A stretch of DNA of 64,000 bases, from contig NZ_CP166961.1 in assembly GCF_041410465.1 (NCBI RefSeq), positions 2,542,001-2,606,000 on the forward strand, given 5' to 3'. The translations under genes and the position numbers were made by a program. This document shows positions 10,471 through 18,869 of the stretch, one piece after another. The DNA comes from Thalassotalea sp. 273M-4 (lineage in GTDB: Bacteria > Pseudomonadota > Gammaproteobacteria > Enterobacterales > Alteromonadaceae). Within the stretch, counting starts at the first letter, position 1. Every line of letters begins with the position of its first letter. The notes under the pieces are model-generated. The model searched no databases and was not told the DNA's origin. It saw only the letters and a list, made by a program, of their open reading frames with translations.

Positions 10471-11862
10471 TTAAGACGAGCGAACCGGTCCTTGTTCGCT
10501 CTCTAAATCGCTGGCTTGTTGTTCTAGCTTTAACCAACGGCTGGTTAAGGTACCGGCGGTCATTGCTCCAGAGACATTAAGCGCAGTTCTGGCCATATCG
10601 ATTAATGGTTCAATGGAAATTAATAAGGCCGCTATCGCTACCGGTAATCCCATCGCGGGTAATACAATGAGAGCCGCAAATGTTGCGCCACCACCCACAC
10701 CGGCAATACCAAAAGAGCTGATCACTGTAATCGCTATCAGCGATAAAATAAATTCTATTTCCATAGGGTTAATACCCACAGATGGCGCTACCATAACAGC
10801 GAGCATAGCGGGGTAAATACCAGCGCAACCATTTTGCCCAATGGTTGCGCCAAAAGAGGCGGCTAAGTTTGCGACCGATTCTGGCACCTTAAGCTTTTGC
10901 ACTTGGGTTTGTACATTTAAAGGAATGGTTGCGGCAGAGCTACGTGAGCTAAAAGCAAACGTTAATACTGGCCAAACCTTAACAAAATACTCTTTTATCG
11001 ACACCCCTACCAGAGAAACGAGCAAGCCATGAATCAAAAACATAATCGCAATCGCAACATAAGATGCAACAATAAACTCTAGGAGGCTTAGCATATCGCT
11101 TAAATTAGAACTGGCAACAACCTGAGTCATCAAAGCAGCAATGCCGTACGGGGTTAACGCCATGATCATCTTTACCAATCGCATAATGATGCTTTGCAAG
11201 GCAATAACACCTTGTTTAATGGGCGCAGCAAGTTGCTCAGACTCTTCACCTACCTTTCGGGCAGCTAAACCAAATAAAATACCAAAAATCACCACGGCAA
11301 TAACAGACGTTGAGCGCAAACCACTTAAGTCGGCAAATGGATTTACCGGAATAAAGCTCACTAACATTTGGGGGATCGATAGTTCTTCGACTTGCGACTG
11401 TTTAGATTGTAAAACTTCCATTCTAGCGATCTCGCGGCTGCCTTCAATAAGACCATGCGCAGAAAGGCCAAAAGCATTCGCCACCACAATACCAACCAGT
11501 GCGGCCACCGCGGTTGTGATTAATAAAATCGAAATATTGGCCGCTGAAATTTTGCCTAGGTTACCTTCTTCGGTGTCGAGCTTCACCACCGCTGCAATCA
11601 TTGAAATCAAGACCAGAGGCATCACGATCATTTTGAGCAGGTTAACATACCCCTGACCCAGGATATTAATCCACTCTAAACTGGTACTGATTGCCTCTGA
11701 CGATGGCGCATAGAGTAACTGCAACCCTAAACCAAAACCACTACCTACAATCAACCCAAGTAAAACGGTTTTAGCTAAACTTGCTTGCTGTTTTTGCAGC
11801 TTATAAATGCCCAACAATAAAAACAAGAAAACCAATAAATTTAAAATAACCGTCAACGACAT
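10471..11862 (-). CDS. Dicarboxylate/amino acid:cation symporter, cystine transporter-like
   Basis: A 463-residue inner-membrane transporter of the DAACS (GltP/TcyP) family. It has about eight hydrophobic helices, the serine-rich re-entrant loop TFAFSSRSSAATIPLN, the NGCAGIYPAMLAV segment and a second re-entrant loop IAGVGGGATFAA. The N-terminal helix followed by KLQKQQASLAKTVLLGLIVG is like TcyP (YdjN) L-cystine carriers, so sodium- or proton-coupled cystine or dicarboxylate uptake is the likely role. Its promoter side faces the left end of the mobile island, which inserted about 140 bases upstream of the start codon. Confidence 0.9.
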   Translation of the reverse strand: MSLTVILNLLVFLFLLLGIYKLQKQQASLAKTVLLGLIVGSGFGLGLQLLYAPSSEAISTSLEWINILGQGYVNLLKMIVMPLVLISMIAAVVKLDTEEGNLGKISAANISILLITTAVAALVGIVVANAFGLSAHGLIEGSREIARMEVLQSKQSQVEELSIPQMLVSFIPVNPFADLSGLRSTSVIAVVIFGILFGLAARKVGEESEQLAAPIKQGVIALQSIIMRLVKMIMALTPYGIAALMTQVVASSNLSDMLSLLEFIVASYVAIAIMFLIHGLLVSLVGVSIKEYFVKVWPVLTFAFSSRSSAATIPLNVQTQVQKLKVPESVANLAASFGATIGQNGCAGIYPAMLAVMVAPSVGINPMEIEFILSLIAITVISSFGIAGVGGGATFAALIVLPAMGLPVAIAALLISIEPLIDMARTALNVSGAMTAGTLTSRWLKLEQQASDLESEQGPVRSS

Positions 11863-12004
11863 ATACCTAACCGAATTTAAGCTCTATTCACCATGATAGA
11901 GAATACAAAGGGCGGAGGATAACCGATCTCTCCTAGAAAGAATAAGTATAAAAAATGAATTAAATATATTTAAAAGCTATATAGAAGGCATTATTGCTCT
12001 GCTG

Positions 12005-12037
12005 TGGGATCCGTCATTCAATATGAGAATCTCAGTC
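12005..12037 (+). repeat. Left terminal inverted repeat (33 bp)
   Basis: Starts TGGGATCCGTCATTC and ends GAGAATCTCAGTC. It is identical over all 33 bases to the reverse complement of 20176-20208. It is preceded by GCTG, which recurs just outside the right copy. Confidence 0.92.
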
Positions 12038-12224
12038 AATAGGATTAAGTCTAATTACTTAAAGCTTGTTCGAAATCTTAAGTATGAGGGGATATCGGTA
12101 AACGTTACAATTATCAGCGAGAGTCGTACACCAAGAAGTGGTATCCAATAAATCTGAAAGACAGAACAGTTATTGCGTCACGATGTTGGATACATCCTCT
12201 TCAATATAGGAGGAGGCTGTTTAC

Positions 12225-12248
12225 GGCCGAGTTGTGCCAAACTCGGCC
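12225..12248 (+). terminator. GC-rich hairpin, possible terminator
   Basis: Nine-base-pair perfect stem GGCCGAGTT / AACTCGGCC with a 6-base loop. The T-run is weak (AATTTTTC begins about nine bases later), so terminator function is uncertain. It closes the open stretch that starts near the left terminal repeat. Confidence 0.5.
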
Positions 12249-12300
12249 ATTCAGCTAATTTTTCATACACCTAATAAAACCAAAACAACCGACATTTACC

Positions 12301-12330
12301 CTAACTCATTTTTGGACAGAAACGAGTTAG
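12301..12330 (+). repeat. Palindromic 30-mer, left copy
   Basis: Begins CTAACTCATTT and ends AAACGAGTTAG, forming a near-perfect hairpin. It matches 18870-18899 at 27 of 30 positions in the same orientation. The right copy lies just upstream of the IS30-type gene, so both may be ends of IS30-family elements. Confidence 0.75.
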
Positions 12331-12404
12331 GACGAACCTATGCGTTGTGCCAGAAGCAGACGCAAATAATGCATGTTGCAAGATCTACCCCAAGTCTAGT
12401 ATAA

Positions 12405-12641
12405 CTAAATTATCAGGCTGTAAATAGCTATCTTATTTCGACCAATTAATAACCACTTTAAAGTGGTAAGCATCGACCTGATAGTACCTTCTGTAACTCC
12501 ATCTTTACGTCCTCGTGACACTAATCTAGTCAAGTGACCACCATTCAAACCATGCAATTCCGCTTGAAGTGAATAAACTCGAGATAACTGAACGTTCAGT
12601 GTTCTAATTAGTGTATCAAGGTTTTGTTGATTGACCGCCAT
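12405..12641 (-). CDS. Doubtful small ORF (78 aa)
   Basis: Reading frame of 78 codons, MAVNQQNLDTLIRTLNVQLS at the start. The N-terminal two thirds could be helical, with heptad-like Leu spacing (LDTLIRTLNVQLSRVYSLQ). Only a weak ribosome-binding site is seen and no family is recognised. It lies between the left repeat and the RHH gene on the opposite strand. It may be a fragment of a lost gene of the island. Confidence 0.25.
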   Translation of the reverse strand: MAVNQQNLDTLIRTLNVQLSRVYSLQAELHGLNGGHLTRLVSRGRKDGVTEGTIRSMLTTLKWLLIGRNKIAIYSLII

Positions 12642-12829
12642 CGTCTTACTAGTTTCATATTCCTGTATTGCTTCAGCTAAAGTGATCGTCGGTCTATCAC
12701 CTAATACATGATGTCTGTATAGTGTTTCTCGTCATTGACTCTAAAAGCGCAAGGCTAACGTCTTTTTAGTAGTTCTAGTGCTCCGAATAAAAACTTTATT
12801 ATTTATACTGACTTCGCAATTATAAGATT

Positions 12830-12859
12830 TTGAGTTTTTCCGCTTATAAATCATATATT
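12830..12859 (+). promoter_or_regulatory. Candidate sigma-70 promoter for the restriction-modification operon
   Basis: TTGAGT (12830-12835) and TATATT (12854-12859) separated by 18 bases, about 130 bases upstream of the RHH gene start. Seen by eye only. Confidence 0.35.
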
Positions 12860-12988
12860 CTCTCAATGTTTACAGCTATTAAATAGCTTCCGCTACTTTT
12901 TCTATAAGAGAACTCAATTGACGACTCGATCTAATGCTAGTACCCTTTCATTAAAATGGATACACATTGTAGCCACAAGGTGACAACA

Positions 12989-13189
12989 TTGAGTGCAAAA
13001 ACTTCAGCATTGAGAATACGAATTGAACCTGAGTTACACAGCCAATTTCTTAAGTGTTGTCAAGAATTAGATCGACCCGCAGCACAAGTCTTAAGAGAGT
13101 TTATGCGAGATTTTGTTATGCAGAATTCTAATTCTAAACAGGTATTGCTCCCATTAAAACAACCATTATTTGACAATAATGAGAATTAA
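12989..13189 (+). CDS. Ribbon-helix-helix protein, candidate regulator of the restriction-modification operon
   Basis: Short protein with the pattern ALRIRIEPELHSQFLKCCQE followed by LDRPAAQVLREFMRDFVMQN. This fits a ribbon-helix-helix DNA-binding fold: one beta strand with alternating residues, then two helices. An upstream ATG at 12956 would give 77 residues, but no ribosome-binding site precedes it. A TTG at 12989 is preceded by AAGGTG at good spacing and gives a 66-residue protein that starts right before the strand, so I prefer it. It ends 10 bases before the first methyltransferase. Many type II systems carry a small control protein, usually an XRE-type helix-turn-helix, so an RHH here would be a different solution. 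An orphan antitoxin is the alternative. Confidence 0.7.
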   Translation: MSAKTSALRIRIEPELHSQFLKCCQELDRPAAQVLREFMRDFVMQNSNSKQVLLPLKQPLFDNNEN

Positions 13190-13199
13190 GTTTCCGTAA

Positions 13200-14435
13200 A
13201 TGATTAATAAACAACTAACTTTCATTGACCTGTTCGCTGGTGCTGGTGGATTCGGCCTAGGATTTGAAAATGCTGGTTTCAGGCAGTTATACGCCGTTGA
13301 AATTGATAAATGGGCCGCTGAGACCCACCGTTTCAATTTTCCTAGAGTCCCTGTCATTGAACAGGATATATGTGAAATTACTAACGAAGAAATTTTAGAG
13401 CTTAGTAATGAGAGACCTGACGTAATAATAGGTGGTCCTCCTTGCCAAGGCTTTTCACATGCAAACATTGTAAATAAAGATCCAAAAGATCCGAGGAATT
13501 CACTCTTTGAGGAGTTTATTCGATTTGTAGATGTGCTACAGCCCAGAGTGTGCATCATCGAAAATGTGCCAGCGTTGTTAAAAACTAAAACCGCCTTAGG
13601 AGAGCAAGTAATTGACGTAATTACATCTGAACTTGAACGAATGGGGTTTAGTACTAGTTACGAACTGCTAGACGCAAGAAATTTTGGTGTCCCACAGAAA
13701 AGGCAAAGATTGTTTGTAATAGGCGTAAACAAAAAGTATCCCAAATTACTTAAGGAATCTTTGTTTCCTTCACCGACACACAATGAATTAGGCAGTGGAG
13801 ACCTTTTCAACTCAGAGGATATGAAACAAGAAGTTACTCTTTGGGATGCGATCTCTGATCTGCCGCAAAGAACTTTTAGTGATTTTGACTGCAATGAATC
13901 TTACCAGTGCTTGCCCAAAAATGAATATCAAGAGCTAATGAGGGCAAATTCTAATGGGCTACTAACTAACGCTGAACCAATGAGGCACACACAAAGAGTG
14001 ATCGACAGGTTTAAGGAAATTAAGATCGGCCAGAGTGAAGGCAACGTAACCCAAGACAATATGCCCAAAAAGCGTGGTAACCCAAGTACTATCTCGGAAA
14101 AAAGATATTCACAAAATAGTAGACGTCAGTCACCTAACTCTCCTTGTAACTCTGTTGTTGCGTCCTCTCACTCAAATTTCATTCACCCTTATTTGCATAG
14201 GAACTTCACAGTTAGGGAATTGTTGAGAATACAATCTTTTCCAGATAGATTTGAATTGAAGGGAAAACGGGCTGTATTAAGCAAAAAACTATCAATCAAG
14301 AAAGGATTGTTAGATGACATTTATCTAGATCAACGTATGCAAGTTGGTAATGCTGTTCCTCCCTTATTATCAGAAGACTTGGCTCGAAATATTGCTGTAG
14401 TGTTAACGGAAAGAGGTTGTACTAATGTCGCTTAA
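13200..14435 (+). CDS. DNA (cytosine-5) methyltransferase 1
   Basis: A 411-residue C5-cytosine methyltransferase that protects host DNA using S-adenosylmethionine. Motif I is FIDLFAGAGGFGLG (about residues 8-21), the catalytic Pro-Cys loop is GGPPCQGFS with Cys82, motif VI is ENV (121-123), motif VIII is QKRQRLF (about 166-172) and motif X is QVGNAVPPLL (about 381-390). The target-recognition region lies at about 200-340. The stop codon overlaps the next gene by 11 bases. Two non-identical m5C enzymes in one operon suggest an asymmetric recognition site, each enzyme covering one strand. Confidence 0.95.
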   Translation: MINKQLTFIDLFAGAGGFGLGFENAGFRQLYAVEIDKWAAETHRFNFPRVPVIEQDICEITNEEILELSNERPDVIIGGPPCQGFSHANIVNKDPKDPRNSLFEEFIRFVDVLQPRVCIIENVPALLKTKTALGEQVIDVITSELERMGFSTSYELLDARNFGVPQKRQRLFVIGVNKKYPKLLKESLFPSPTHNELGSGDLFNSEDMKQEVTLWDAISDLPQRTFSDFDCNESYQCLPKNEYQELMRANSNGLLTNAEPMRHTQRVIDRFKEIKIGQSEGNVTQDNMPKKRGNPSTISEKRYSQNSRRQSPNSPCNSVVASSHSNFIHPYLHRNFTVRELLRIQSFPDRFELKGKRAVLSKKLSIKKGLLDDIYLDQRMQVGNAVPPLLSEDLARNIAVVLTERGCTNVA

Positions 14436-15633
14436 AGTTCTAGACTTATTTGCTGGTTGTGGCGGACTATCTAGTGGCCTAGAAATGGCTGGATTGGAAG
14501 TTCTAGCCGCATGTGAAATTGATCAGTGGGCAGCCGATACTTATCGTCATAACCACCCTAATGTTGAAGTTATACAAAAAGACATATCTTCAATAGAAAA
14601 AGGTTTTTGGAAGAATAAATTTAACGGAAAAGTAGATATTGTCGCGGGGGGGCCTCCATGCCAAGGGTTCTCTGTTTCAGGTAAGAGACAATACGGGATT
14701 ATCGCTGAAACTAATTCACTAGTTACCGACTTTTTAAGAGTTGTTGAAGAAGTAGATCCAAACTACGTCATAGTAGAAAACGTTAAAGGTTTTAAGACTG
14801 GTAGTATCAGTAAGAACAAAAAGGTTTTTGACTATTTAAATGACTCTCTTGAGTCATTAGGCTTCAACGTTTACCACAGAACATTAAATGCTGAAGAGTA
14901 TGGTGTCCCTTCGCTAAGATCGCGTATTTTTATTATCGCGTCAAAAATACAATTAGATGAACCTTTTCTTGCTCCTACTCACTCTCCTGATGCAATTCAT
15001 GGTCTTCAACCCTTAGTCACAGTTGATGAAGCTATTTCTGATTTACCTGAACTAAATGCATCGGAAGGGGTAGAGGATAGCCAAGAATATAAAACAAATT
15101 TTCGAAATGAATATCAAAAAAAAATGAGGCTAAATTCGAAAGCTGTTTATAATCATGTATCTATGAAACATACTTCTAGGCTAGTAGAACGGTTTAAAAG
15201 TATGGAACAAGGACATAGTAGTTACAGAATTGGCCGAAAAACCGATGAAAAGAAAGTCACCTCATATAAAATGAATAATCAAAGGTTATTCGGAAATAAA
15301 CCATCCCTTTGTATAACAGCTAACTTTCAATCAACTTTTATACACCCGACTCAGCACAGAAATCTGACTGCTCGAGAAGCTGCGAGGTTGATGTCTTTTC
15401 CTGACAGTTATATTTTTAAAGGAAAACGCACGCAAATGAGCTCTAAGTTTTTAAAAAAACATGGACGTGAACATGAAGATTTTTTAAGTCAGTATAATCA
15501 GATAGGAAATGCAGTTCCCCCTTTATTAGGAAGAGCTGTTGCTAATGGCTTACTTGAATCAATAAATAAAGCAACAACTAAAACTCAAGTAGAAATTAAA
15601 GAGACGGAACCAAAACTTCAACTTTGTTATTAA
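14425..15633 (+). CDS. DNA (cytosine-5) methyltransferase 2
   Basis: A 402-residue second C5-cytosine methyltransferase. Motif I is VLDLFAGCGGLSSGLE (about residues 5-20), the catalytic loop is GGPPCQGFSVSGKRQ with Cys79, ENV is at 118-120, and motif X is QIGNAVPPLL at about 359-368. The middle region differs from the first enzyme, implying a different half-site or strand specificity. The start overlaps the end of methyltransferase 1, and the end lies just before the first endonuclease gene, giving a compact M-M-R-R operon. Confidence 0.95.
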   Translation: MSLKVLDLFAGCGGLSSGLEMAGLEVLAACEIDQWAADTYRHNHPNVEVIQKDISSIEKGFWKNKFNGKVDIVAGGPPCQGFSVSGKRQYGIIAETNSLVTDFLRVVEEVDPNYVIVENVKGFKTGSISKNKKVFDYLNDSLESLGFNVYHRTLNAEEYGVPSLRSRIFIIASKIQLDEPFLAPTHSPDAIHGLQPLVTVDEAISDLPELNASEGVEDSQEYKTNFRNEYQKKMRLNSKAVYNHVSMKHTSRLVERFKSMEQGHSSYRIGRKTDEKKVTSYKMNNQRLFGNKPSLCITANFQSTFIHPTQHRNLTAREAARLMSFPDSYIFKGKRTQMSSKFLKKHGREHEDFLSQYNQIGNAVPPLLGRAVANGLLESINKATTKTQVEIKETEPKLQLCY

Positions 15634-15641
15634 GGATCGTA

Positions 15642-16460
15642 ATGGCAAGCAGCAGTTTATCTCATAAAAATAATCTAATTCAAAAGAGTAAGCGTATTAA
15701 ACAACTGACACCAAAAAGGCTTCAGATTTTAGATAACGTAAAGAAAAACTATGTTCAGTACTTGAAAGAAGCTAATTGGAGCGAAGTAAAAAAAGGCAAT
15801 GTAGTTCCAGCAGTTAAAGCTTTAGATAATTACGTTAATTACACTAAGGAAATAGAAAAACAAGATTCTTTTTTTAATTGGAGAAGTGATTTTGCTGGAA
15901 GCGTAATCCCTGAATTTTTATTTAGAGTTTTTTCCAATAGACTTAGGGAACTTAATATTCCACACTTTTTTAGTACAAGGGGTTCAGTAGTTGAAATGAC
16001 CCTCAATGGTACTGCCGATAACGCTTGGAATATTAGAAGAAAAAATCAAGATTTATGTTTAGGTGGAGCGATTTGTTCGACCATCATTGAAGGCGCGAAG
16101 CAATCATTTGTTGTACCTTCTATAATATTTGAAGTAAAAACAAATATTGATATTAACAAGTTGAATGGGCTTGAATTTTCAGCAGAACGACTTAAACGCA
16201 CATTTCCTACAGCAAAATATTTCCTAGTTACGGAAACAGTGGATTTTTCTCTGAAAGACAATTATGTAGCAGGCCACCTAGATGAAATATATTGCCTAAG
16301 AAAACAAGTGCGCTCTGAAGCACGAAGAAATAAAGCAGCCTTAAAGTCCGATGTTTTTCAAAAATTATTAGATGATGTTGTAAATTCGATGCGATTGGCA
16401 ACGACTTCTAAAGGGCATGTTTATGACCGTTTAGAAACTGGGAAACTGATAAATGCCTAA
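15642..16460 (+). CDS. Restriction endonuclease subunit 1 (Bpu10I/BbvCI-like)
   Basis: A 272-residue protein using the ATG at 15642, which has AAGGATC seven bases upstream; a TTG 18 bases earlier has none. The likely PD-(D/E)XK centre is Asp137 in RRKNQDLCLGG with Glu164 and Lys166 in VPSIIFEVKTN. C-terminal landmarks are LKRTFPTAKYFLVTET and DEIYCLRKQ. The same landmarks recur in the next gene, so the two are related but divergent subunits. Heterodimeric enzymes such as Bpu10I and BbvCI have this design, each subunit cutting one strand of an asymmetric site. The gene overlaps the next by 8 bases. The family name is an inference from motifs and gene order. Confidence 0.8.
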   Translation: MASSSLSHKNNLIQKSKRIKQLTPKRLQILDNVKKNYVQYLKEANWSEVKKGNVVPAVKALDNYVNYTKEIEKQDSFFNWRSDFAGSVIPEFLFRVFSNRLRELNIPHFFSTRGSVVEMTLNGTADNAWNIRRKNQDLCLGGAICSTIIEGAKQSFVVPSIIFEVKTNIDINKLNGLEFSAERLKRTFPTAKYFLVTETVDFSLKDNYVAGHLDEIYCLRKQVRSEARRNKAALKSDVFQKLLDDVVNSMRLATTSKGHVYDRLETGKLINA

Positions 16461-17307
16461 TTATATTTTCGAACCTACAACTTATATTCATGGCAGCAAA
16501 CTTAAAAATAAAGTTTCCAATCTGAAGAATAAAGAAGACCCTCTATTTAGTTGCCTTGAACAATACGAAATATGGAAAGAGCGTTCGTTACAGATAACTA
16601 AAAGAGATGATGCTAGCATAAACCTTCTAGTACAGTACTTAAACGATTATAAAGACTTTTGTGAGGAAATATTTGATAGTCGAGAGAATAGTGCACAAGA
16701 AGTTCTACAGCCTTCAATTCTAGAAGAGTTCTTTGAATATTTATTTTGCAATATATCTGATGTAATTGGTAAGGACATGATAAGGAAACCTGCAAAAGGA
16801 TTTGTCGACTTAATATTTAACCCCAGTTCGATAGATACCCTACTTGACGTACCGGAGTATACAGTTAGAAGAAAAGACCATGATTTTGTGCTTGGTTCCA
16901 ATATAAAACTGACCGTAAGTTCTGATAAGACTAATAATCAATTGCAATCAGATTTAGTGATTCCCTCAATCGCAATAGAATGTAAAAGATATCTGGAGCG
17001 TAATATGCTTGATGAATGCTCTGGTACAGCAGAGAAGGTAAAAAGAGCAACTCCATATTGCAAATACTTTGTTGTTGCTGAGTATTTAAAAATGGATAAA
17101 GCATCTCCAGAAATGTCTCTAATTGACGAGATATATGTGCTGAGAAGACAAAGAAACTCAGATAGGCTATCCGAGAACTTCATACCTAATCCAATTTATA
17201 CAGATCTAGTCATTGATTTGTATACTCAGTGTATAAATCATCTAAAAAAGATTTGGTGGGATCCCGAATCAGCCTTAAAGGAAGGGAAAGTATTTAACTT
17301 AGATTAA
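16453..17307 (+). CDS. Restriction endonuclease subunit 2 (Bpu10I/BbvCI-like)
   Basis: A 284-residue protein paralogous to the preceding subunit. The likely catalytic set is Asp144 in VRRKDHDFVLGS with Glu176 and Lys178 in IPSIAIECKRYLE. It shares VKRATPYCKYFVVAEY and DEIYVLRRQR with the matching segments of subunit 1. N-terminal halves of the two proteins are dissimilar, consistent with recognition of different half-sites. Last gene of the operon, 115 bases before a strong hairpin terminator. AT-rich codon use, together with that of subunit 1, suggests recent acquisition. Confidence 0.8.
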   Translation: MPNYIFEPTTYIHGSKLKNKVSNLKNKEDPLFSCLEQYEIWKERSLQITKRDDASINLLVQYLNDYKDFCEEIFDSRENSAQEVLQPSILEEFFEYLFCNISDVIGKDMIRKPAKGFVDLIFNPSSIDTLLDVPEYTVRRKDHDFVLGSNIKLTVSSDKTNNQLQSDLVIPSIAIECKRYLERNMLDECSGTAEKVKRATPYCKYFVVAEYLKMDKASPEMSLIDEIYVLRRQRNSDRLSENFIPNPIYTDLVIDLYTQCINHLKKIWWDPESALKEGKVFNLD

Positions 17308-17615
17308 TGGTTAGCTTTCTATCGAAAAATTATAAATCATAAGTATGTCTATGATTAATTTCATTTAAATACAGGGTGTTAACTGTAATTTTAGGCACAT
17401 GTTAGGGAAAGTGTTAGCGGAGTTGGCCTTTTACGAATAAAAAGGCCAATTTTTAAGAATTGGTTTCAAGTTTTTTCAAACTTATACCGCTAGAATCTAA
17501 CCAGTGGTTTCTGTCATTAATTGGATATCCAACAAGTATCGTAGCTGCTTGAAAGAACAGGGAGCGTATTGCACTGTGCAAAGCGCGCGTCACCTATGTC
17601 TTCTTTTGGTACTAT
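17308..17615. other. Non-coding spacer between the endonuclease operon and the IS3 element
   Basis: Contains the operon terminator and otherwise nothing I can assign. The last five bases (ACTAT, 17611-17615) are repeated at the other end of the IS3 element. Confidence 0.6.
17423..17454 (+). terminator. Rho-independent terminator of the restriction-modification operon
   Basis: Ten-base-pair perfect stem TTGGCCTTTT / AAAAGGCCAA with a 7-base loop, followed by TTTTT. Confidence 0.88.
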
Positions 17616-17640
17616 GATCTTGCCCCAATAAAATGGACAG

Positions 17641-18459
17641 TTAATTAACGTTATCATGTAATGCTTCAAAGTCCGAAGGACTTTTGAATCCAAGGTAACT
17701 ATGCAGCCTTTTTCGATTATAGAAACACTCAATGTAATCGAAGATATCAAGCTTTGCTTCTTGACGCGTTCGATACTTGTATTTACGAATACGTTCTCGT
17801 TTTAACGAGCCGAAAAAACTTTCTACAACAGCGTTATCATAGCAGTTACCTCTAGCACTCATGCTACACAAGATGTGATGCTTTTTCAGCATATTTTGGT
17901 AGTCATCACTGCCGTATTGAGCGCCTTGGTCTGAGTGAATGATAACACCTGGTGTTGGTCGTCTTGTTGAAATCGCCATTTCAAGCGCTTGAATCGCTAA
18001 GTGACGTCCCATGTGTCTGCCCATAGACCAGCCAATGATTTTTCTTGAATACAAGTCCATTACGACGGCTAGATAGACAAATCCCTGTCTGGTTTGGATA
18101 TAAGTAATGTCCGACGACCAGACTTGATTAGCTTGGTCTGCAACGAAGTTCTGCTTTAGTCTGTTTGGTGCGATATTCGAGTATTGGTTTTTCTGCTTAA
18201 CGTAACCAGATGGACGTTTAGGGCAGCCTTTTAGCCGAGCATAACTCATAAGCTTAGCTACTCGATTCTTGCCACAAATAACGCCCTGAGCGCGCAATAC
18301 ATGCTGAATACGTGGCGCACCATACACACCACGACTATCGTCATGAATCTTCGAAATTAAGTTGGTCAGTCTGATATTTTCTTGTTTTGTTTTGCACACT
18401 GGACGGCTTAACCAAGCGTAAAAACCACTACGAGAAACCCCTAATGCTCGACACATCAT
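17641..18459 (-). CDS. IS3-family transposase OrfB (DDE integrase domain)
   Basis: A 272-residue catalytic half of an IS3-type transposase. The N-terminal HTH_21-like segment begins MMCRALGVSRSGFYAWL. The DDE triad lies in SSDITYIQTRQGFVYLAVVMD, VIIHSDQGAQYGS and CYDNAVVESFFGSLKRE, and the C terminus has the YNRKRLHSYLGF signature. The frame stays open upstream of this ATG into KFRCIKRHRKLYPID. It is therefore probably made mainly as an OrfAB fusion through a minus-one frameshift at 18540-18546 rather than from its own start. Confidence 0.95.
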   Translation of the reverse strand: MMCRALGVSRSGFYAWLSRPVCKTKQENIRLTNLISKIHDDSRGVYGAPRIQHVLRAQGVICGKNRVAKLMSYARLKGCPKRPSGYVKQKNQYSNIAPNRLKQNFVADQANQVWSSDITYIQTRQGFVYLAVVMDLYSRKIIGWSMGRHMGRHLAIQALEMAISTRRPTPGVIIHSDQGAQYGSDDYQNMLKKHHILCSMSARGNCYDNAVVESFFGSLKRERIRKYKYRTRQEAKLDIFDYIECFYNRKRLHSYLGFKSPSDFEALHDNVN

Positions 18460-18503
18460 ATCTATGGGATATAGCTTGCGGTGCCGCTTAATACAGCGAA
18501 ATT

Positions 18504-18800
18504 TTAGTCGGACTCCTTGGCGAAGAACACCACCGCATCTTTTAAAAAATCCCGTTCTTTTTTAACTTGAGCTAGTTCTTTCTTTAGCTCTGCGATTTCT
18601 AAGTTCTTAGTAGCTGTTGTTGCTTTGAACGCATCATCGCCCTTGAGACGAAACTCATCTCGCCATCGTCGCAACTGGCGTTCGCTAATTTCAAGCTCTT
18701 CACAGACTGACTTATCCGTCTTTCCATCCTCAGAAGCTCGCAATAGAGCCATTCGTTTAAATTCGGCAGGATACCGTTTGTAGTTTTTGCCTTTTGTCAT
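18504..18800 (-). CDS. IS3-family OrfA (helix-turn-helix, leucine zipper)
   Basis: A 98-residue DNA-binding half of the transposase. The ATG at 18800 is preceded by GAGAGG. Helix-turn-helix region KRYPAEFKRMALLRASEDG through SERQLRRWRDEF, then a coiled coil (NLEIAELKKELAQVKKERDF) ending FLKDAVVFFAKE, which is the usual IS3 layout. It ends shortly after the frameshift site that links it to OrfB. Confidence 0.94.
   Translation of the reverse strand: MTKGKNYKRYPAEFKRMALLRASEDGKTDKSVCEELEISERQLRRWRDEFRLKGDDAFKATTATKNLEIAELKKELAQVKKERDFLKDAVVFFAKESD
18540..18546 (-). promoter_or_regulatory. Programmed -1 frameshift heptamer in the IS3 transposase
   Basis: On the minus strand the OrfA frame reads GAT TTT TTA AAA GAT. 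This contains T TTA AAA in the correct X XXY YYZ phase. Slipping back one base gives an open frame (RCGGVLRQGVRLKFRCIKRH) that runs into OrfB. Phase was checked against the OrfA start. Confidence 0.8.
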
Positions 18801-18869
18801 AAACACCTCTCTACTTCAATTGTAGTGTGTCCATGAAAATGGGGTAAGACGACTATTGAGACCTTAATT

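Larger units (their letters stand above)
12038..12955. other. Left interior of the island, mostly non-coding
   Basis: About 900 bases between the left terminal repeat and the RHH gene. It contains a GC-rich hairpin, one copy of a palindromic 30-mer shared with the right part of the island, a doubtful 78-codon reading frame and a promoter-like sequence. An open stretch on the plus strand from about 12088 to 12260 has no start codon and no family I recognise; it could be a gene remnant. Confidence 0.5.
17616..18851 (-). mobile_element. IS3-family insertion sequence (about 1.24 kb)
   Basis: Complete element with orfA and orfB on the minus strand. The imperfect terminal inverted repeats are 24 bp (17616-17639 and 18828-18851, 17 of 24 matching, sharing TCTT-CCCCA and ATGGACA). 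ACTAT flanks both ends (17611-17615 and 18852-18856) as a probable 5-bp target duplication. Both reading frames are intact, so the copy may still be active. Exact end bases could shift by one or two positions. Confidence 0.88.

Noticed and set aside
10613..11656. Several plus-strand frames across the symporter gene.
   Set aside because: All are antisense to an intact 463-residue transporter with conserved loops.
13200..15633. Two cytosine methyltransferases as orphan Dcm-like or phage anti-restriction enzymes.
   Set aside because: They overlap each other and are directly followed by two nuclease genes with paired PD-(D/E)XK motifs.
15624..15641. TTG start giving endonuclease subunit 1 six extra residues.
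   Set aside because: AAGGATC sits at proper distance from the ATG at 15642, not from the TTG.
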